Assembly: GCF_030445035.2 (NCBI RefSeq)
Contig: NC_080677.1
Coordinates: 107,691,513 to 107,755,512 of the forward strand
DNA: 64,000 nt
Direction: 5' to 3'
Source of the DNA: Dasypus novemcinctus
Lineage: Eukaryota > Chordata > Mammalia > Cingulata > Dasypodidae
The notes under the pieces were generated by a model. That model did not search any database. It had not been told where the DNA came from and was given only the letters and a program-made list of their open reading frames with translations. Both the position numbers and the translations under genes were made by a program. Positions 40,845 through 54,479 of the stretch are shown one piece after another (position 1 is the stretch's first letter; each line of letters starts with the position of its first letter).

Positions 40845-42080
40845 TAATTTTTTAAAAAGAAGCTTTAGATTACATAAATGTTACATAAAAAATATAGGGC
40901 ATTCCCATATGCCCTTTCCCCTCCCCCTCCCCCACCTTCTCACATTAACAACATCCTTCATTAGTATGATACATTTGTTAAAATTGATGAACACATATTT
41001 TGAAGCATTGCCAGCAGCCGTGGAGTACAGTTTACATTATAGTTTATGCTCTGTCCTGCCCAGTTTTCTAGGTTATGACACATTATATAATGGCCTGTAT
41101 CCCTCATTGCAATGCCATGCAGGACAATTCCAGTGTCCCAAAAATGCCCCCGTATTACACCCATTCTTCCCTCTGCCTCCCCCCCAGAACCTCTGGTGGC
41201 CACCGCCTTCATATCATTGACATAAGTTCCTCCATTGCTAGAATAATAATGTCTATAATTGAATAATAATAAGTCTACTTTAGTCCATTGTTCATTCCCC
41301 AATCTTGAGGATTTTGGCATGGTAATGCTCACTCTGTTTCCATATGACAGGGAGCTTAGATCCTATGGGGCAGATGGATGGAACCATCTTGCTTGCAGTT
41401 GCAGACACTCTCTGTTCCTTGGGATGGGTGTTGTCCATCATCATTTCCTTGTTAGTTGTCCTGGGTGAGACCACTGAACTGGAGAGTAGGTGTTACAACT
41501 CTGCTGTGATTCAGGGCTCCACTGGCACATGAACAAACCAAAGATTTAAGTCTTTGGCACATATATTTATCAAGTATAGTATTTATTATAGGTTCAAAAA
41601 ATAAAAAGGGCAGAAGAACCATGTGTAGGGAAACTAAAAGTGAATCTAACTCTGTTACACTGGGAAGCATAACTTCCAAAGTAGGTCCACTGTTAGGGTG
41701 CCACATTCCTGAGCTTGTCTGCCCTGCTTATAGTATCTGTATATCTCTAGAGTCCTCAGAAGCCCTGCTATCTGAGGCATCATTTACTGTGGCAGTCAAT
41801 GAGATCCTGCTGAGACATGCATAAGCATAATCTCTGGAATGACCTTCAGACTCACTTTGAAATCTCTTAGCCATAAAAAACTCACTTGTATTTACCGTTT
41901 CCCCCTTTTGGTCAAGGTCTTTTTTTCCAGATGAGTTGCTAGTTGGTGCTTGGTAATAATCCCTTGGTGCCAGGGAGGCTCATCCCCTGGAGTCATGTCC
42001 CATGCCAGGCAGAAGGTAGTGCTTTTATATGAGTTTGGCTTAGAGGCCACATTTGAGCAACAAGGAGGCTTTCAGGAGGT
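40845..42080 (-). repeat. Antisense L1 3' UTR-like repeat
   Basis: AACTCCTCAGAAGCCCTGCT, GAGGCTCATCCCCTGGAGTC and AGTTTGGCTTAGAGGCCACA recur in similar form at 55.9-56.76 kb. The left part (CATATGCCC, pyrimidine-rich) matches the start of the 29.88-kb L1 3' end. It is therefore a lineage L1 3' UTR and not a gene, despite several short frames. Confidence 0.6.
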
Positions 42081-42640
42081 AATGAGCCTGTGTCTTCTTG
42101 TTCACTAAATTTTTATCATCTGGCAGATAGAAAAGGTTTTGAATGAAAGAATGAATCAGTCTGTTTGTGTTACCTGTATAGAAGAATGATTAGTATAAAA
42201 TGGTTTTGATTTAAGGTAAATTGTCATTCTCTAAGTCCTCAAAGCATTTCAGAGTAGGGATTGTTGTCTGTTTAGTTTTAATAGGATTTTGTTCCTCAGT
42301 GTCCTTTTTGTAATTAAGCTAAATATTGCCAAGTTTATTAATCTCTTTCTTATGTATATTTTTAAAATTTAAACTTGTCTATTCTCCATTATAGTTTGGT
42401 AGAATCAAAGTAATTTGGCGCTGTGCTTCTGCCAATTAGTCAAATTATTTTCATGTGATTTCTTAGAGATTTTAGGCTTAGACAGTCTTGACTAAATGGG
42501 TAATTTTGTAGGAACCTGTTTCAACAGTTACCTCTAAACCTTTGTGATAATCAGTTGTCAGAAAAGGAATGGTTATGAATATCATGTAGGAAGTTGATGT
42601 CTTTAGTAACATGACTAGTTGAAAAAAATCAACTCTTTTT
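42081..42640. other. Intron sequence without recognised feature
   Basis: AT-rich, no repeat family or frame recognised. Confidence 0.5.
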
Positions 42641-42644
42641 AATT

Positions 42645-43002
42645 TTTTTTTAAAGGTTTATTTATTTCTCTCCCCTTCCCCCCTCACCCCAGTTGTCTGT
42701 TCTCTGTGTCTATTTGCTGTGTCTTCTTTGTCTGCTTCTGTTGTTGTCAGTGGCACAGGAATCTGTGTTTCTTTTTGTTGTGTCAGCTCTCCATGTGTGT
42801 GGCACCATTTCTGGGCAGGCTGCACTTTCGAGTGCGCGTGGGGCTCCCCTACATGGGGGACACCCTTGTGTGGGACGCCACTCCTTGAGTGCATTAGCAC
42901 TGCGTGTGGACCAGCTCCACATGGGTCAAGGAGACCCGGGGTTTGAACCACGGACCTCCCATGTGATAGATGGACGCCCTAACCACTGGGCCAAGCCCGC
43001 CG
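42645..43002 (-). mobile_element. Long DAS-type SINE, antisense, variant head
   Basis: The head is of the TTGGCCCAGTGGTTAGGGCG type and the body is shortened. AGTAACATGAC is found both after the head (43003) and 40 bp before the tail (42607), so a small extra segment lies between the tail and the left duplication. Confidence 0.85.
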
Positions 43003-43014
43003 CCAGTAACATGA

Positions 43015-45490
43015 CATTGTTCTTACTCACAAGTACTTCTTTTGAAGAGAGATCAGCATTTGTTAATTGTGGTAGGCTAATAAATATATTTATTCTGAAT
43101 TGAATAGCTCATTTTGGTTGCTTTGAATGAAGAATTCTTATTTGGCACATGAGACCACTTCTCCATTTCTGTCTGCTTTGTTGCGTAGACCCTGCTACAA
43201 CATGGAGGACTACTGTTAGAACTTGCTTATTGTGGTACTTGAAATTTTTGGCTCCCAGCCTTCTTCTCTGTTCTTGCTCCTCAGTAATGCTTCTGTGGGC
43301 TTCTTATTAGTCCATACTTTTTCACCTTTTTTTCTTATACTGCTTGATAATGATAACTCACATAGCTTAATAATGATGGTATCTAAAAATAATTATTTCC
43401 AACTTGACTATCCCCATTACTTGGCACAGCTAATCCTAAATTCTTTTTCTGGAATACTGCTGTCTCAGTTATCACAGTGGCTTATAAATTTTATGATCTT
43501 TAGTATCTTTTGGGGCATTCCAGAAATTACTGAATGAGAATTTTTTCTACTCTTTCTCTTAGGGTAGTCTCTTTTGATCTCCTCTGTTTGGCTAGCTGAT
43601 CTACTTTTTGGTCATTAGGTATATGATTTGCTTTTGGTGGATCTTGCCTAGTTTAATGCTGGCACAAAATAGTGGTTGATATGAGCCCCAGTCATGAACC
43701 ATTGATTTATAAAATACATCTTGCCCCTTACTAACCCAGTTATCTCTGTCCCATGAATGGATGTAATCTCTGATGCAATCACAGATGGGAGACTTTCATA
43801 TTAGCTTTTCAGCTCTTGTGTAACATTTTTGGTTATGTTTTCTTTCAAGTGGTATTGATAATTAAGCATTTGTAAAGAGCTCAAAGGTTTTTAGGTTCTC
43901 AGGCTAAACAAAAATAGAACGGTGTGTAATATGTATTTATATGTGTGTGTATGTATGTGGTTTCAGTATGATGATACTGGCCAATTCTAAAGCAACACTG
44001 GTTCTATTCAAGAGCATCAGGTTTTTCCAGTTAAGACACTTTTGGCTTAAAAACTACTTTGCATATTTTACAGTTTTTCTACTTTTTTTCCAGAATTGTT
44101 CCTTAAATATGCAGCAGAGATCATGGTAAATCTGTATCCCCACATGTAGACTGGGAGACTCAGCAGAAGGGCCCTTGGCTTAAAAGGAGCAAAGATGTTG
44201 GGTAATTCGGGACTTACAGTCAGATTCTTGAAGCCTCTGTCCCTATTCTAGGAAAGTCAGAACTTTGCCAAGATGTAGAAGGAGTGTCAAAAAATACTCT
44301 CTTTAGAGCACTTATAAATATGAATTAGTTCTTACAAAAGCACTGTTGTAAGCAGTTACAGTTTACTAATGGTAAGGCCAAATAAAATGAAATTCAATTA
44401 ATATTTGTTAAAGGCCATTAAGCCCTCTACTTCAGTGCTTGTCCAAGACTCCAGAGCTGTAAACGGAGAAAACAAATGGTACATTTAAAAGTTTACACAA
44501 TGTAATTCTGAGCAGATCCAGAGATATAAGGTCATAATAAACAAATATTCTTGAGCAGAGATTAGAATGTAAATATATCAAAATATGCTTGTTTAGGTTT
44601 TCATGTTTTGTGAATTTTCAAAGGGATAAAAGTCAGAATTAGGAAAAGAAGAAACAAACTTAGTTTTATCTATAGTTGTATCTTTTGTGCTTAAGTATTA
44701 TGATTTAATCAAATGAACATTTGATTAAAGTATCATAGAATAGGAATTCAAATTCACATATTTACCTTTTGTTTTAAATGTTAGCATAACATTTAAGTGA
44801 AGATGCTTTATAGATAGAAATTGGAGTCAGAGTGGAAGGAGGGATCAAGAATATCTTTGGAATTTATCATAAAGGTCACAGTTTTAATGTACTTAGAAGG
44901 ATAACATAGAGGGCAAAAGGTGGCTAAAGTGAGAGCCTTGGGTACAAAGCACAACTGAGGAACATATAGAAGAAAAAGGGCCGACAAAATTGTTATTACC
45001 CACCATAACATCATTTTACCTTTGTGTAGCTCTTTATAGCTTTCAACCCAGTTAAAGTCATTATCTTATTTGATACTGAAATAGAGTTTGAAATAAACTA
45101 GGTGACTTCTTAGTAAAATGTTAATTTCAAGGAACCTATTACTGTTTCTTTTCTAAAAACTACTAAGATAAAAGTTAAAAATAAATCTGGATACTTTACA
45201 TTGAATTATTTTGGTACTTGATTGGTATACTGTTAATGTTTTTCGAAGAAATACCAATTTTGTTGAAACTAGAACCCACATTACTTAATTTTCTGTCCGG
45301 ATCTCTTTGTTGTACTGTACTTCTGTGAAACCATAAGGCTTGATTAAGCAGTGGGTCACTTAGGTAACTTTTTAACCTGTATAGCTATTAAGTTGCCTTT
45401 AGGTGTATTTACAGATTTGTAGCTTTGAAATAAAGCTTGTGAATGAGTTTGTTCTGGCATTGAATATTATTGCTAATAACTTGTAAGTAT
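43015..45490. other. Largely unique intron sequence
   Basis: Around 2.5 kb with no repeat that I can name, no tRNA-like head and no coding signature. It is the longest apparently non-repetitive block of the intron. Confidence 0.45.
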
Positions 45491-45496
45491 AGACCA

Positions 45497-45685
45497 GGGG
45501 TTCTTAGCAAAGGGTCTGTGAACTTGGATTAAAAAAAAAAAAATCCTTGTGGTGATGTGTTGGAACAGATATGATATATTTATTAAATAATATACAATAT
45601 ATAGTGTGGACTTAGTAAGGGGTCTGTGGTTTTCACTTGACTGGCAAAGGGGTCCATGGAACAAAAAAGGTTAAGAATCCCTGCT
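45497..45685. mobile_element. hAT-type non-autonomous DNA transposon
   Basis: Terminal inverted repeats AGGGGTTCTTAGC and GTTAAGAATCCCTG, with subterminal GGGTCTGTGAACTTGG and GGGGTCCATGGAAC. The 8-bp flanks GTATAGAC and CTATTGAT fit the hAT target pattern (5 of 8 bases identical). Confidence 0.7.
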
Positions 45686-45999
45686 ATTGATTGTCATTTA
45701 AAGGCTTTAGGAAGATTATTGGTGTTTGCCAAGTAGAAAAGGATTTATATAGGTTAGGCTGAGGGTATAGGATTATTTTCAGACTTTCTTAATCAATGGA
45801 AAACCCTGAGGCCTATAACTGTGTAATCCCTTCAGTTTCTGGGATAAACAGTATGGGTTTGTAGACAGTACCTTTAATTATCTCTGATATTTCTTTTAAT
45901 TATTCCATCCTTTTCTTCTTTATCCACTAGCTTCAGAAATTTTTTCATACATATCTCTAAGGAAAAAAAAAATGTCTTAGAGCTTCTATTCTGTCAGAT

Positions 46000-46840
46000 A
46001 ATTATTAGTACTAAATAAGTGCCAGATACTAATGTGTTTATAATGGTAAACAAAACTAGCCATGTTCCCTGCCCTCATGGAGCAAAGAATCTAATGAAGG
46101 AGTCACACCTTGATCAAATGACCATGAAAATAAATAACAAATCACTTCTGCAATAAATGCTGTGAAGGAAAGAATGATATATGATAGTATGGAGAGAATT
46201 CATTAAAGAAGGCTTGACCTAACCTAGGAGTTATGAAATTTTCCCAGAGAAAGCGACATTTAAACTGAGATATGAAGAATATGTGAACAGAAAATGGAAG
46301 TGTGTTCCAGACAGAGAAAATTTGTGTGCGAAGGCCCTATAGTGGGAGGGAGAATGTCATATTTGAATAATTGCAATAAGGCCAGGTGGCTTGAATTTCC
46401 AGAGCAAAGAGACAATGATATGATGTGAGATGCAAGTTTTTATAGAGTCTCTTAAGGATTTGACCTTTATCTTAAATTATGGTGGGTGTTAAAGGTCAGA
46501 GGGTGGACGGGTGCAGAAGGGTTGAAGCATAAATAGATATGTGTTTTGAAAAGAAGCATTCTTGTTAAGGCATGGAAAACAGATTAGCAGGAGGCAAGAG
46601 TAGGGAAACCATTTAGGAAACTATTAGAGTAGTCCAATGAGAGATAATGATATCTTGGTCTAGGTAGATATCAGGGAGTATGGAGGACAGTTTCAAGAGA
46701 TAGGCAGTAAAATTGACAGGACTTTGTGATGGTTTAGATATGGAGGGTAAGAGAACATAAGGAATCAAGGAGGACTCGAGCAACTGGGTGGGTGGTAGTG
46801 CCACTCACCGAGGCATAGAATATTTTATCTAGCAATTATT
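46000..46840 (-). repeat. L2 element, antisense
   Basis: The reverse-complement L2 order is clear: GTTCCCTGCCCTCATGGAGC, GCGACATTTAAACTGAGATA, GTGTTCCAGACAGAGAAAAT, GCGAAGGCCCTATAGTGGGA, then TAGTCCAATGAGAGATAATG and GGACTCGAGCAACTGGGTGG. It is about 0.8 kb and highly decayed. Confidence 0.7.
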
Positions 46841-47017
46841 AGGGATAAAGCAATTCATTTGATAGTCCTGGCTTGAACTCAAGGGAAGTTGATTAAAAAA
46901 AAAAAAGAGGTTGAGTACCAATTAAAATGAAACTTATTCCAAAGAAGGAGGCAGTGTGAAGACTAAAGTTATGTAGATGCACCCACATTACTGAATTAAA
47001 GCTGGCTTATTACCCTT

Positions 47018-47539
47018 TATATTAGTCAGCCAAAAAGTGTGCTGATAAAAAGTATCAGAACACTGTTGGCTTTTATAAAGGGTATTTATTTGGGGTACAA
47101 GCTTACGGTTACAAGGCCCTAAAGAGTCAAATTCAAGATTACTCCCTCACCTAAAATCTCTTGCCATGTGTTGAAACAAGATGGCAGGTGACTTCTGCGA
47201 GGATTCACCGTTATTCTTAGGGCTCCATGGGCCCAGCTTCTTCTGATCTCAGCTATAGGCTGGCATAGATAGGGCTCAGTTGTTCTGTTTCTTCAGCTGC
47301 AAACTATCAGGTGAATGGCTCATCTCTTTTCCCAGGGACCACAGGATCCTCTTCTGTGTCTTTGGAGCTCCCTTCCTCATTTTTCACTTATCTGCTTCTG
47401 TCTCCTTGATTGTGTGTCCGTTTATAATCCTTTGAATTTAATACCGTCAAAAGGGTATCATGCCCAGAGGAATGGAGCAGTTTACAAATATTATCTATAC
47501 CTCTTTTTTGAAAATCATAAATAATATCAAACTGCTACA
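47018..47539 (-). mobile_element. LTR-like element, family A copy 1
   Basis: On the minus strand it runs from TGTAGCAGTTTGATATTATT to GGCTGACTAATATA, 522 bp. An AATAAA (CCCAAATAAATACCC) lies about 65 bp from the 3' end. A perfect 5-bp target duplication CCCTT sits at 47013-47017 and 47540-47544. The TG...TA(CA) ends, 5-bp duplication and terminal poly(A) signal fit a solo LTR of an ERVL-like or other class. No internal retroviral sequence adjoins. Confidence 0.7.
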
Positions 47540-47679
47540 CCCTTCTACTTTCTCTCATTATTATTATTATTATTTGGAAGAAATACTAATTGGAAAGCCA
47601 ATATGCTACAGTCAGAATGGGAGGCTAGAAGAAACTTTGAAAGATACAAGTTATTAGAGCTTTAAATAAATGTTCAAAT

Positions 47680-48190
47680 TTAAGAAATAATGCATGCAAT
47701 GGTATAAAATTCAAAAGATACAAAAAAATAGATAGCAAAACTAAGATTCTTGCCCTCTAGCACCTGACTGGCCCTCTTCAAAGGCAACCAGAATCTTTAA
47801 TTTCTGTATATCCTTCAGAAGTCATGTATGCATATACAAGTGTAAATAACTTTTTAAAAATATACAAGTGGTAGCGTACTACACACATCATTCTGTATCT
47901 TGCTTTTTTCTGCTAAGATTATTTTAGAGCTGCTTTGTTGTTTTTGAAGCCTGTAATATTCCACTGTATGAAAGTACGATAATTTATGTAACTAGTTGGC
48001 TATTGTTGGTCATTTAATACTGTAACGATATTTTTGTATATATATGTTGAACACACATATGAATATATTTGTAGGATAAATTGCTACAAGTGGAATTTCT
48101 GGATCAAAGGGTATATATATTTTTATCTTACGAATATTGCCAAACGTATAAGTGGTTATATCAGTTAACATTCCCAAACAGTAATATGTG
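47680..48190 (-). repeat. Old L1 3' end, antisense
   Basis: TAATATTCCACTGTATGAAA, GGATAAATTGCTACAAGTGG and TTTCTGGATCAAAGGGTAT are antisense L1 3' landmarks. Confidence 0.65.
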
Positions 48191-48789
48191 AATAAACAGA
48201 ACTGAATCTCTAAACCGAATTTTAGGAGAAACAAAATTATAAATAGTGAAATTTGTATTATAATGCTTTTTGTATTGTGCTGTTCTTATTGAAGAGAGGT
48301 AGGTACTCTCTTTTACCTTGGAATTGATTTTATTGAGCCACCTCAATCAGATTGAAAATACTGATTGTAATCCAGCTCCCCTTATGTTATGTATGAAGAA
48401 GAGAGGTCTGGAGAGATTAAACTATTCCTCCAAGGCCACCCAAAAAGTAGACAAAGATGGATTGTAGAATCCTGAGAGGAAAATAAGAAGGGCTTAATGG
48501 TTCTGAAATGTATACAAAAGTAATTTCTTGATCTTCTCTGTAATTGTAAACCTCAATTAATGACAGTGAGAATAAAACCTTTTAAAATTAACATTTGCTG
48601 GTTTGATTTTGTTTTCACAAGCTTCATGGTAAGTGGAGGCCTTGGAGGCCTAAGGCATGGGAATAATATAGGGAGCATGGTGGTCAGGGAAAAGTAAGAG
48701 AGAAAGTCTGCCTTCATATGACATGGTGACAGCTCATATGAAGAGCAAAAGGGACAAAGACTTGCCAGACAGGATGAGGAGATATAGGA

Positions 48790-49300
48790 AAAAAAGAATC
48801 TAGAGCTCCTAGTCCAGTGTCTGGCATTGTTTTGGAGAGCAGAATTTAATCAGATTATGCATATGTACATGACCCAGCAATTCTGTCCCTGAGTATGTAT
48901 TCCAAAGAAATTCTCATATAGGTCCATGAAGGGTCATAGGTTCATTACAGTGTTATTTGTGCTTGTGGAAAACAATCTTGTCCTTGTTTTTCCCCCAAAG
49001 ATGGATAAAATGTAATGGATTTATACCACAGAATAGTTTGAAGCAATGGGCTAGAAATCCACATAGCAACATAGAAGGATCTTAAAAAACCTAGTGCTGA
49101 GTGAAAACTGAAAGAAATGGAATGGGATATATGACACAATAGCATTATATACATTTAAAAATACATGTACCTAAAACACATTACACAGTTTGCAAGAAGA
49201 CGTGTAAACACATTGAACAAACACATCATGTTTCCCTAAGTTGGAGGGGATGGGTGTCAAAATAATAGAATAAACAAATAAAATGAGAGAGGGGAAATTG
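48790..49300 (+). repeat. Old L1 3' UTR, sense
   Basis: GACCCAGCAATTCTGTCCCT, GTTCATTACAGTGTTATTTG, AGATGGATAAAATGTAATGG and AACCTAGTGCTGAGTGAAAA follow the sense order of L1 3' ends. Confidence 0.65.
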
Positions 49301-50676
49301 CATAAATGTTAAATATTATTTCTCCACTGAGGTGATCTTTGAAGTATCTTTTGACTGACTTGGAGGACCCTTGAGTCTACCATTGTTGCTGATAACAAAT
49401 TGGAATGCGAGTTTTGTAATCTAACTGTACTTAAAATGAATGTTTGGAGTTCATGGTAGTGAATCTTTTTTATTTGTTTGGTCTTTTTTTCTCTTCACTT
49501 TTTCTTCAGAAATTTAAATTTGTTTTCTTTGTAATAAAGTAACGAATTTTTTCTGTTTTATGTTCCCTTTGGGCTTTAATGTACAGTATACTAGCCTTAT
49601 TATATGTGTCTGATTAGGTACTATTTGTACAGCCAGCACTATATGTTGTCATTCTTAGAAGGTTAGTACTTGATGATTAAGTCATCTAACAAACTTTTAA
49701 TGTCCTTTTAGATAACGACTTTTTCTGACTAAAGCAAAGGGAAAAATACTTGGAATAAAGAAGTCACTCCTTTGATTCATTACTCTTTATAAAATTCATT
49801 TTATCTTGCTTTTTGTACAAGAATTTAGGGCAGATAAAAACACTGACTTCCAGAAAGTTCTCTGAGGTAGCAGTAAAGTCTTGGGTAGATTAGGGAAGCA
49901 AATAGTTCCTACCTTTTTGCAGTTTTTGTGGCTAGAACTACTTTTGTAGGCTATGAACTTTTGAATAGCCTGAGTTTTTGTGTTAGCTCAGTTGAGGTTT
50001 TTGATTGTTAAAGTATACCACCCAGGCCAGTGATCCAGATTAGCTACTGAAGGGAAGAAGAAAGTATGATGGAATTAAAGTAACCCTGGCAGCCATTATA
50101 ATGAAAATGAGCCTCCATGAGAAGGAAGATGAGCGTGTGGCGACTCTTTAGGGCATTAGTTTGTAATATTTATGACCAGAGCTGGCTAGCATTTTGCTCT
50201 CTTAAAATTCTCATATGCTGCTCCTTGGACATCCTGAGTCCTATGCCATTCCAGACTTCTTTCAGTTCTCGGAAAAAGCTAACACCATGTGTTAATATTT
50301 ATATAAAAGAGAAAATGACGCTATGTTGTGCTTAGCCTCTTTCATACACATTATGACTTCTTTTTCCTTTACTAGCATTTTTCTCACTGCCTCTGGCACT
50401 AACTTTGCTCTAGCTCTACATTGAATCTCTTTTGGAACAAGGAAGTAATTTAGGTTTCTGTAGAAACTATGGCATGTGCCTAGGATACCCTGATGGCCAA
50501 GATTTCATGTATAGTAGGACAAATAGTGCCAGTGCTACTCCTTAAGCAGCATAAGAGACATATCCTTGTTTTCAAGTCTTAATTTTTTGTTTGAGCCCTT
50601 AAGCTTTAAGAAATAAAATTTTGCATAAGTTTTTAGATTTATAATGTGAGTTTATTCTTTGTGGATTTAAAGATTG
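49301..50676. other. Intron sequence without recognised feature
   Basis: AT-rich, with no repeat or coding frame that I can support. Confidence 0.45.
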
Positions 50677-50681
50677 GATGA

Positions 50682-51105
50682 TGTTGCAAGCCAGCTTCTG
50701 AAGGGCACAGGTCAGGGTGGTGGCAAGACCAAAGAATGCATCTGGTACAGTATTAGACATAAGCTTTATTTATTGGGACTTTATGAACAGGAGAGGGTCT
50801 CTGAATGTGGCTGTTCAGAGAGTAAAGTTAGCAGTCCACAAAGAGGTGGGAAAATGAGGAGCAATATATAGGGTCTTAGAACAAAGATATTTCATAACAG
50901 AGTTACATAACCAGGGTCTGGTGATGTTACTGTAAGAAGAAACTGTGCAGCCTGGGAAAAATTACAGTCTGTGATACAATCTATACATTGTTCTTCTGTG
51001 AGGAGGTTTGTTATATTTTAACTTGTGTCCTGGTGCATGCAGGCAGCTGTATACTGTGCGCTGCATTTCCCTTAGCTAGGACTGGAGACCCACTGGACCC
51101 CCACA
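50682..51105 (-). repeat. 3' LTR of the provirus (left copy)
   Basis: 424 bp. It shares long identical stretches with the right copy, for example GTACAGTATTAGACATAAGC and GGTTTGTTATATTTTAACTT, with scattered substitutions and small indels. Confidence 0.75.
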
Positions 51106-53164
51106 GTTCACCACTGCACAGCAGTTTGTGTTGTCCATTGGACGCATACTGCATTTACATTGCACAAGAACAGTACAGCATACAACAGAATACTAAGAGT
51201 CCCTCACCAAAAACTTACTCATGTGTTGCCAAAGCCAAGAGAGGGAGTTAATCCGGTTAGACAAGGAATCAATAGCTAATATATCAATATGACTTATGTG
51301 CTCTTGCATATGATTTTAAAACTTGAGGCATTATGAGAGTTACCAGGAATATATACACAACACTGAACATTGTTTAATGAGAAGGTCTTATTCCAGACTT
51401 GTTGATGGGTCATATTCTGCCATGCCAGCAATGTGTTCCATGCTGTTCAGTTTGCAGGAGTTACTGTACAAGGCAGATCATGCTGATCTGGCAGTATTTA
51501 AGCAATATTTTCATTAGTAGATAACTAAGTACCAGGTAGGGGAGTTTTAGGAGGCTTCTAGTACCATACATTTTCTAATTTTATATTCTTTGAGTTTTCT
51601 GTGGTGATATCAAAAACTAGTTTAGGCACAAGGAGAGTCTACATAGACACACATAGGACCCCAGCTATTTGCTGTCTTGATTGGTTGCCTTTTTACCTTC
51701 ACCTGTCATCTTTCAGGGAACCAATGGGGAGGCTTTTAAATATAAAGGTGTTATCCAGGACTTCTTTTAGCCCAGGACTTTCAAACTGGACCTTGTTACT
51801 AGGGTCTTTGTTTTTTTATTCTGACTAGCCGCCTTCCCTATTTCCTACACTAACCTGCCTTCCCTTCCCCATCAGAGAGTTTATACCTTTATTCTTAAGG
51901 GGGAGCTGAAGGGTGATGGTCATTCTTCTGCCACTGCTTCCTGCTGGCCAAGGGCAGTAGTCTACCTGATGGGGTGAAACTCTGCTATTGTATTGAGGTT
52001 GAGGGTAGGTGGGTCTGGCAGCATGGTTAGAACTGGATGAAATCCCCGTATGACTAATACCTTGTTCTGGAAGAAATAAACTGAGAAAATAAATGTATTA
52101 AGTTTGCCAAGACATTTAACATATGCTTCTGCATATGATCTAAAATAGAAGAGATATTATATTCAGGAGGCATGTATGTACAGCACTTGATAATAATCAA
52201 TGCACAAGTTCCTTATTGAACTGCACTTAATAGATTTAAGCTTCAGGTTTGCAATACCATATGTTGTCTCTCCATGGGAGCAGGCCATAATGCCAGTTGT
52301 GTTTGTTTAAATTCTACTCACATTGCCGCTCCACTTGGTATACCGCCAGCATGCTGCTGCACTGTTGGCCCTTGGAGGGAAGCTCCAGTGTTCCACCATC
52401 CTGGTGCACAGCACCATTCAGCACTCTGCAACAGAGCAGTCTGGAGGCAAAATCTGACCATATTAAGCCATTGCTTGATGCTGCAGGAGTCTAAAATAAC
52501 AGTGTAGTTTCATCCACTTTAGGAGCCATGTCCAGGGATGTGGTAGATACTCATATTGTTTTAGGAGTCATAGTGACCGATCTAGCCAATAACTCAAATG
52601 GAGAGGCACTATGCAGGGTACTGAGGCCTGGTTTGAATGCACAAGAGAGTTTGACAATACTGATGTTTGTCTTTTTAAATTTTCATACTTTCTAAATTCT
52701 TCCAGTGCAGTTTATAGCAGATTAAATGAATTTAACTATTTTTAGGACTGTGCTTTTTACTTTTAATACCTTTACCATAATTATGTTAATTAACAGGTAT
52801 TTTACTTTAGCAGTATAGGGAAAAAAAACCACTACCTTTTCTAATATTTTATGAAAACCTAAGATTCCCAGGGGAATTAAGATTATTGTCCCCTACCACC
52901 ACGTTAATATGCAGATTGAAGTAGCTTCTGACAGATTTCCCTGTTATGAAGTTACTTCTTAAAAGTCAATATTAATTTAGGTTTCTAATTAATAATGGCC
53001 TCCTGGAATTATTTAAATATTTCAGTTTAGAAAATGGCTTTGCAAATTTCCTATAATCATAAGTTACTTTTACTTTTAAATAAGCTTATGCCATTATAAT
53101 TCGCAACCAACAAAATTTACTTTTATCCATTTAAGTCTTGTCTTAACATTTCTAATTCTGTTCT

Positions 53165-53952
53165 TTTTTTTTTTTAAGATTTATTTTTTTTATTTATTTA
53201 TCTTCTCTTCTTCCCCTACCCTCCCCCTGTTGTCCATTCACTGTGTATTCTTCTGTGTCCACTTGCATTCTTGTCAGTGGCACTGGGAATCTGTGTCTCT
53301 TTTTGTTTTGTTTTGTTTTGTTTTTTAAAGATTTATTTATTTATTTAATTCCCCCCCTCCCCCGGTTGTCTGTTCTCTGTGTCTATTTGCTGCGTCTTGT
53401 TTCTTTGTCCGCTTCTGTTGTTATCAGCGGCACGGGAAGTGTGGGTGGTGCCATTCCTGGGCAGGCTGCACTCTCTTTCGCGCTGGGTGGCTCTCCTTAC
53501 GTGGTGCACTCCTTGCGAATGGGGCTCCCCTATGCGGGGGACACCCCTGCATGGCGCGGCACTCCTTGCACCCATCAGCACTGCGCATGGGCCAGCTCCA
53601 CACAGGTCAAGGAGGCCCGGGGTTTGAACCGTGTACCTCCCATGTGGTAGAAGGACGCCCTAACCACTGGGCCAGGTCTGTTTCCCTGTGTCTCTTTTTG
53701 CTGCATCATCTTGCTGCATTAGCTCTCCATGTATGTGGCGCCACTCCTGGGTGGTTCTCCTTATGGGGCACACTCCTTGCGCATGGGGATCCCCTACAAC
53801 GGGGACACCCCTGTGTGGCACGACACTCCTTGCATGCATCAGCACTGTGCATGGGCTAGCTTATCACATGGGTCAGGAGGCCCTGGGTTTGAACCCTGGC
53901 CCTCCCATGTGGTAGGCAGACGCTCTATCCATTGAGCCTAATCTGCTTCTCC
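53165..53952 (-). mobile_element. Long DAS-type SINE split by a second SINE
   Basis: The outer copy is in two pieces, 53165-53305 and 53686-53952. The inner copy (53306-53685, variant head TGGCCCAGTGGTTAGGGCG) is flanked by a perfect 15-bp duplication CTGTGTCTCTTTTTG of outer-SINE sequence. Both lie inside the provirus. Confidence 0.93.
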
Positions 53953-54065
53953 CCATATGGATGTTATAGGCCAACCTGGGATTTCCCCCATGGATTCTCC
54001 CTTCTCTAAGTTCATGTCTCCTACTGCCTGTAGTCCTTTGGTCTCCCGGCTGGCTGCTCACCAAT

Positions 54066-54479
54066 TGTTGCAGTCCAGCTCCTGAACTGCATGGGTCAGG
54101 GCGGCAGCAAGACCATAGAGTGTACCTGGTACAGTATTAGACATAAGCTTTATTTATTGGGACATATGGGCAAGAGGGAGTCTCCGAATGTGGTGGTTCA
54201 GAGAATTAAGTTAGTGCTCTGCAAAGTGGAGGGAAAATGAGGAATAATATATAGTCTTAGAACAAAGACATTTCATAACAGAGATACATAAATGGGGTCT
54301 GGTGATGTTATTGTAAGAACTGTGCAGCCTGAGAAAAATTACAGTCTATTTTACCATCTGTACATTGTTCTTCTGTAAAGAGGTTTGTTATATTTTAACT
54401 TGGATCCTGGGGCATGCAGGCAGCTGTGTAGTGTGGGCTGAGTTTCCCTTAACCAGTGGAGACCCACTGGACCCCCACA
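54066..54479 (-). repeat. 5' LTR of the provirus (right copy)
   Basis: 414 bp. In minus orientation it contains a TATA-like ACTATATATTATTCC and then AATAAATAAAGCTTATG near the end, in the usual U3-R-U5 order. Confidence 0.75.

Larger units (their letters stand above)
50682..54479 (-). mobile_element. Degraded endogenous retrovirus, two LTRs, minus strand
   Basis: Two related LTRs in the same orientation (50682-51105 and 54066-54479) flank about 3.0 kb. About 0.8 kb of that is younger SINE, so roughly 2.2 kb of internal sequence remains. Read on the minus strand, each LTR starts TGTGGGGGTCCA and ends TGCAACA, with AATAAATAAAGC before the end. Next to the right LTR, after 2 bases, is TGGTGAGCAGCCAGCC, a primer-binding-site-like sequence. 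The outer flanks GATGA and GATTA suit a 5-bp target duplication with one change. No gag, pol or env frame survives, and no clear polypurine tract was seen. Confidence 0.7.
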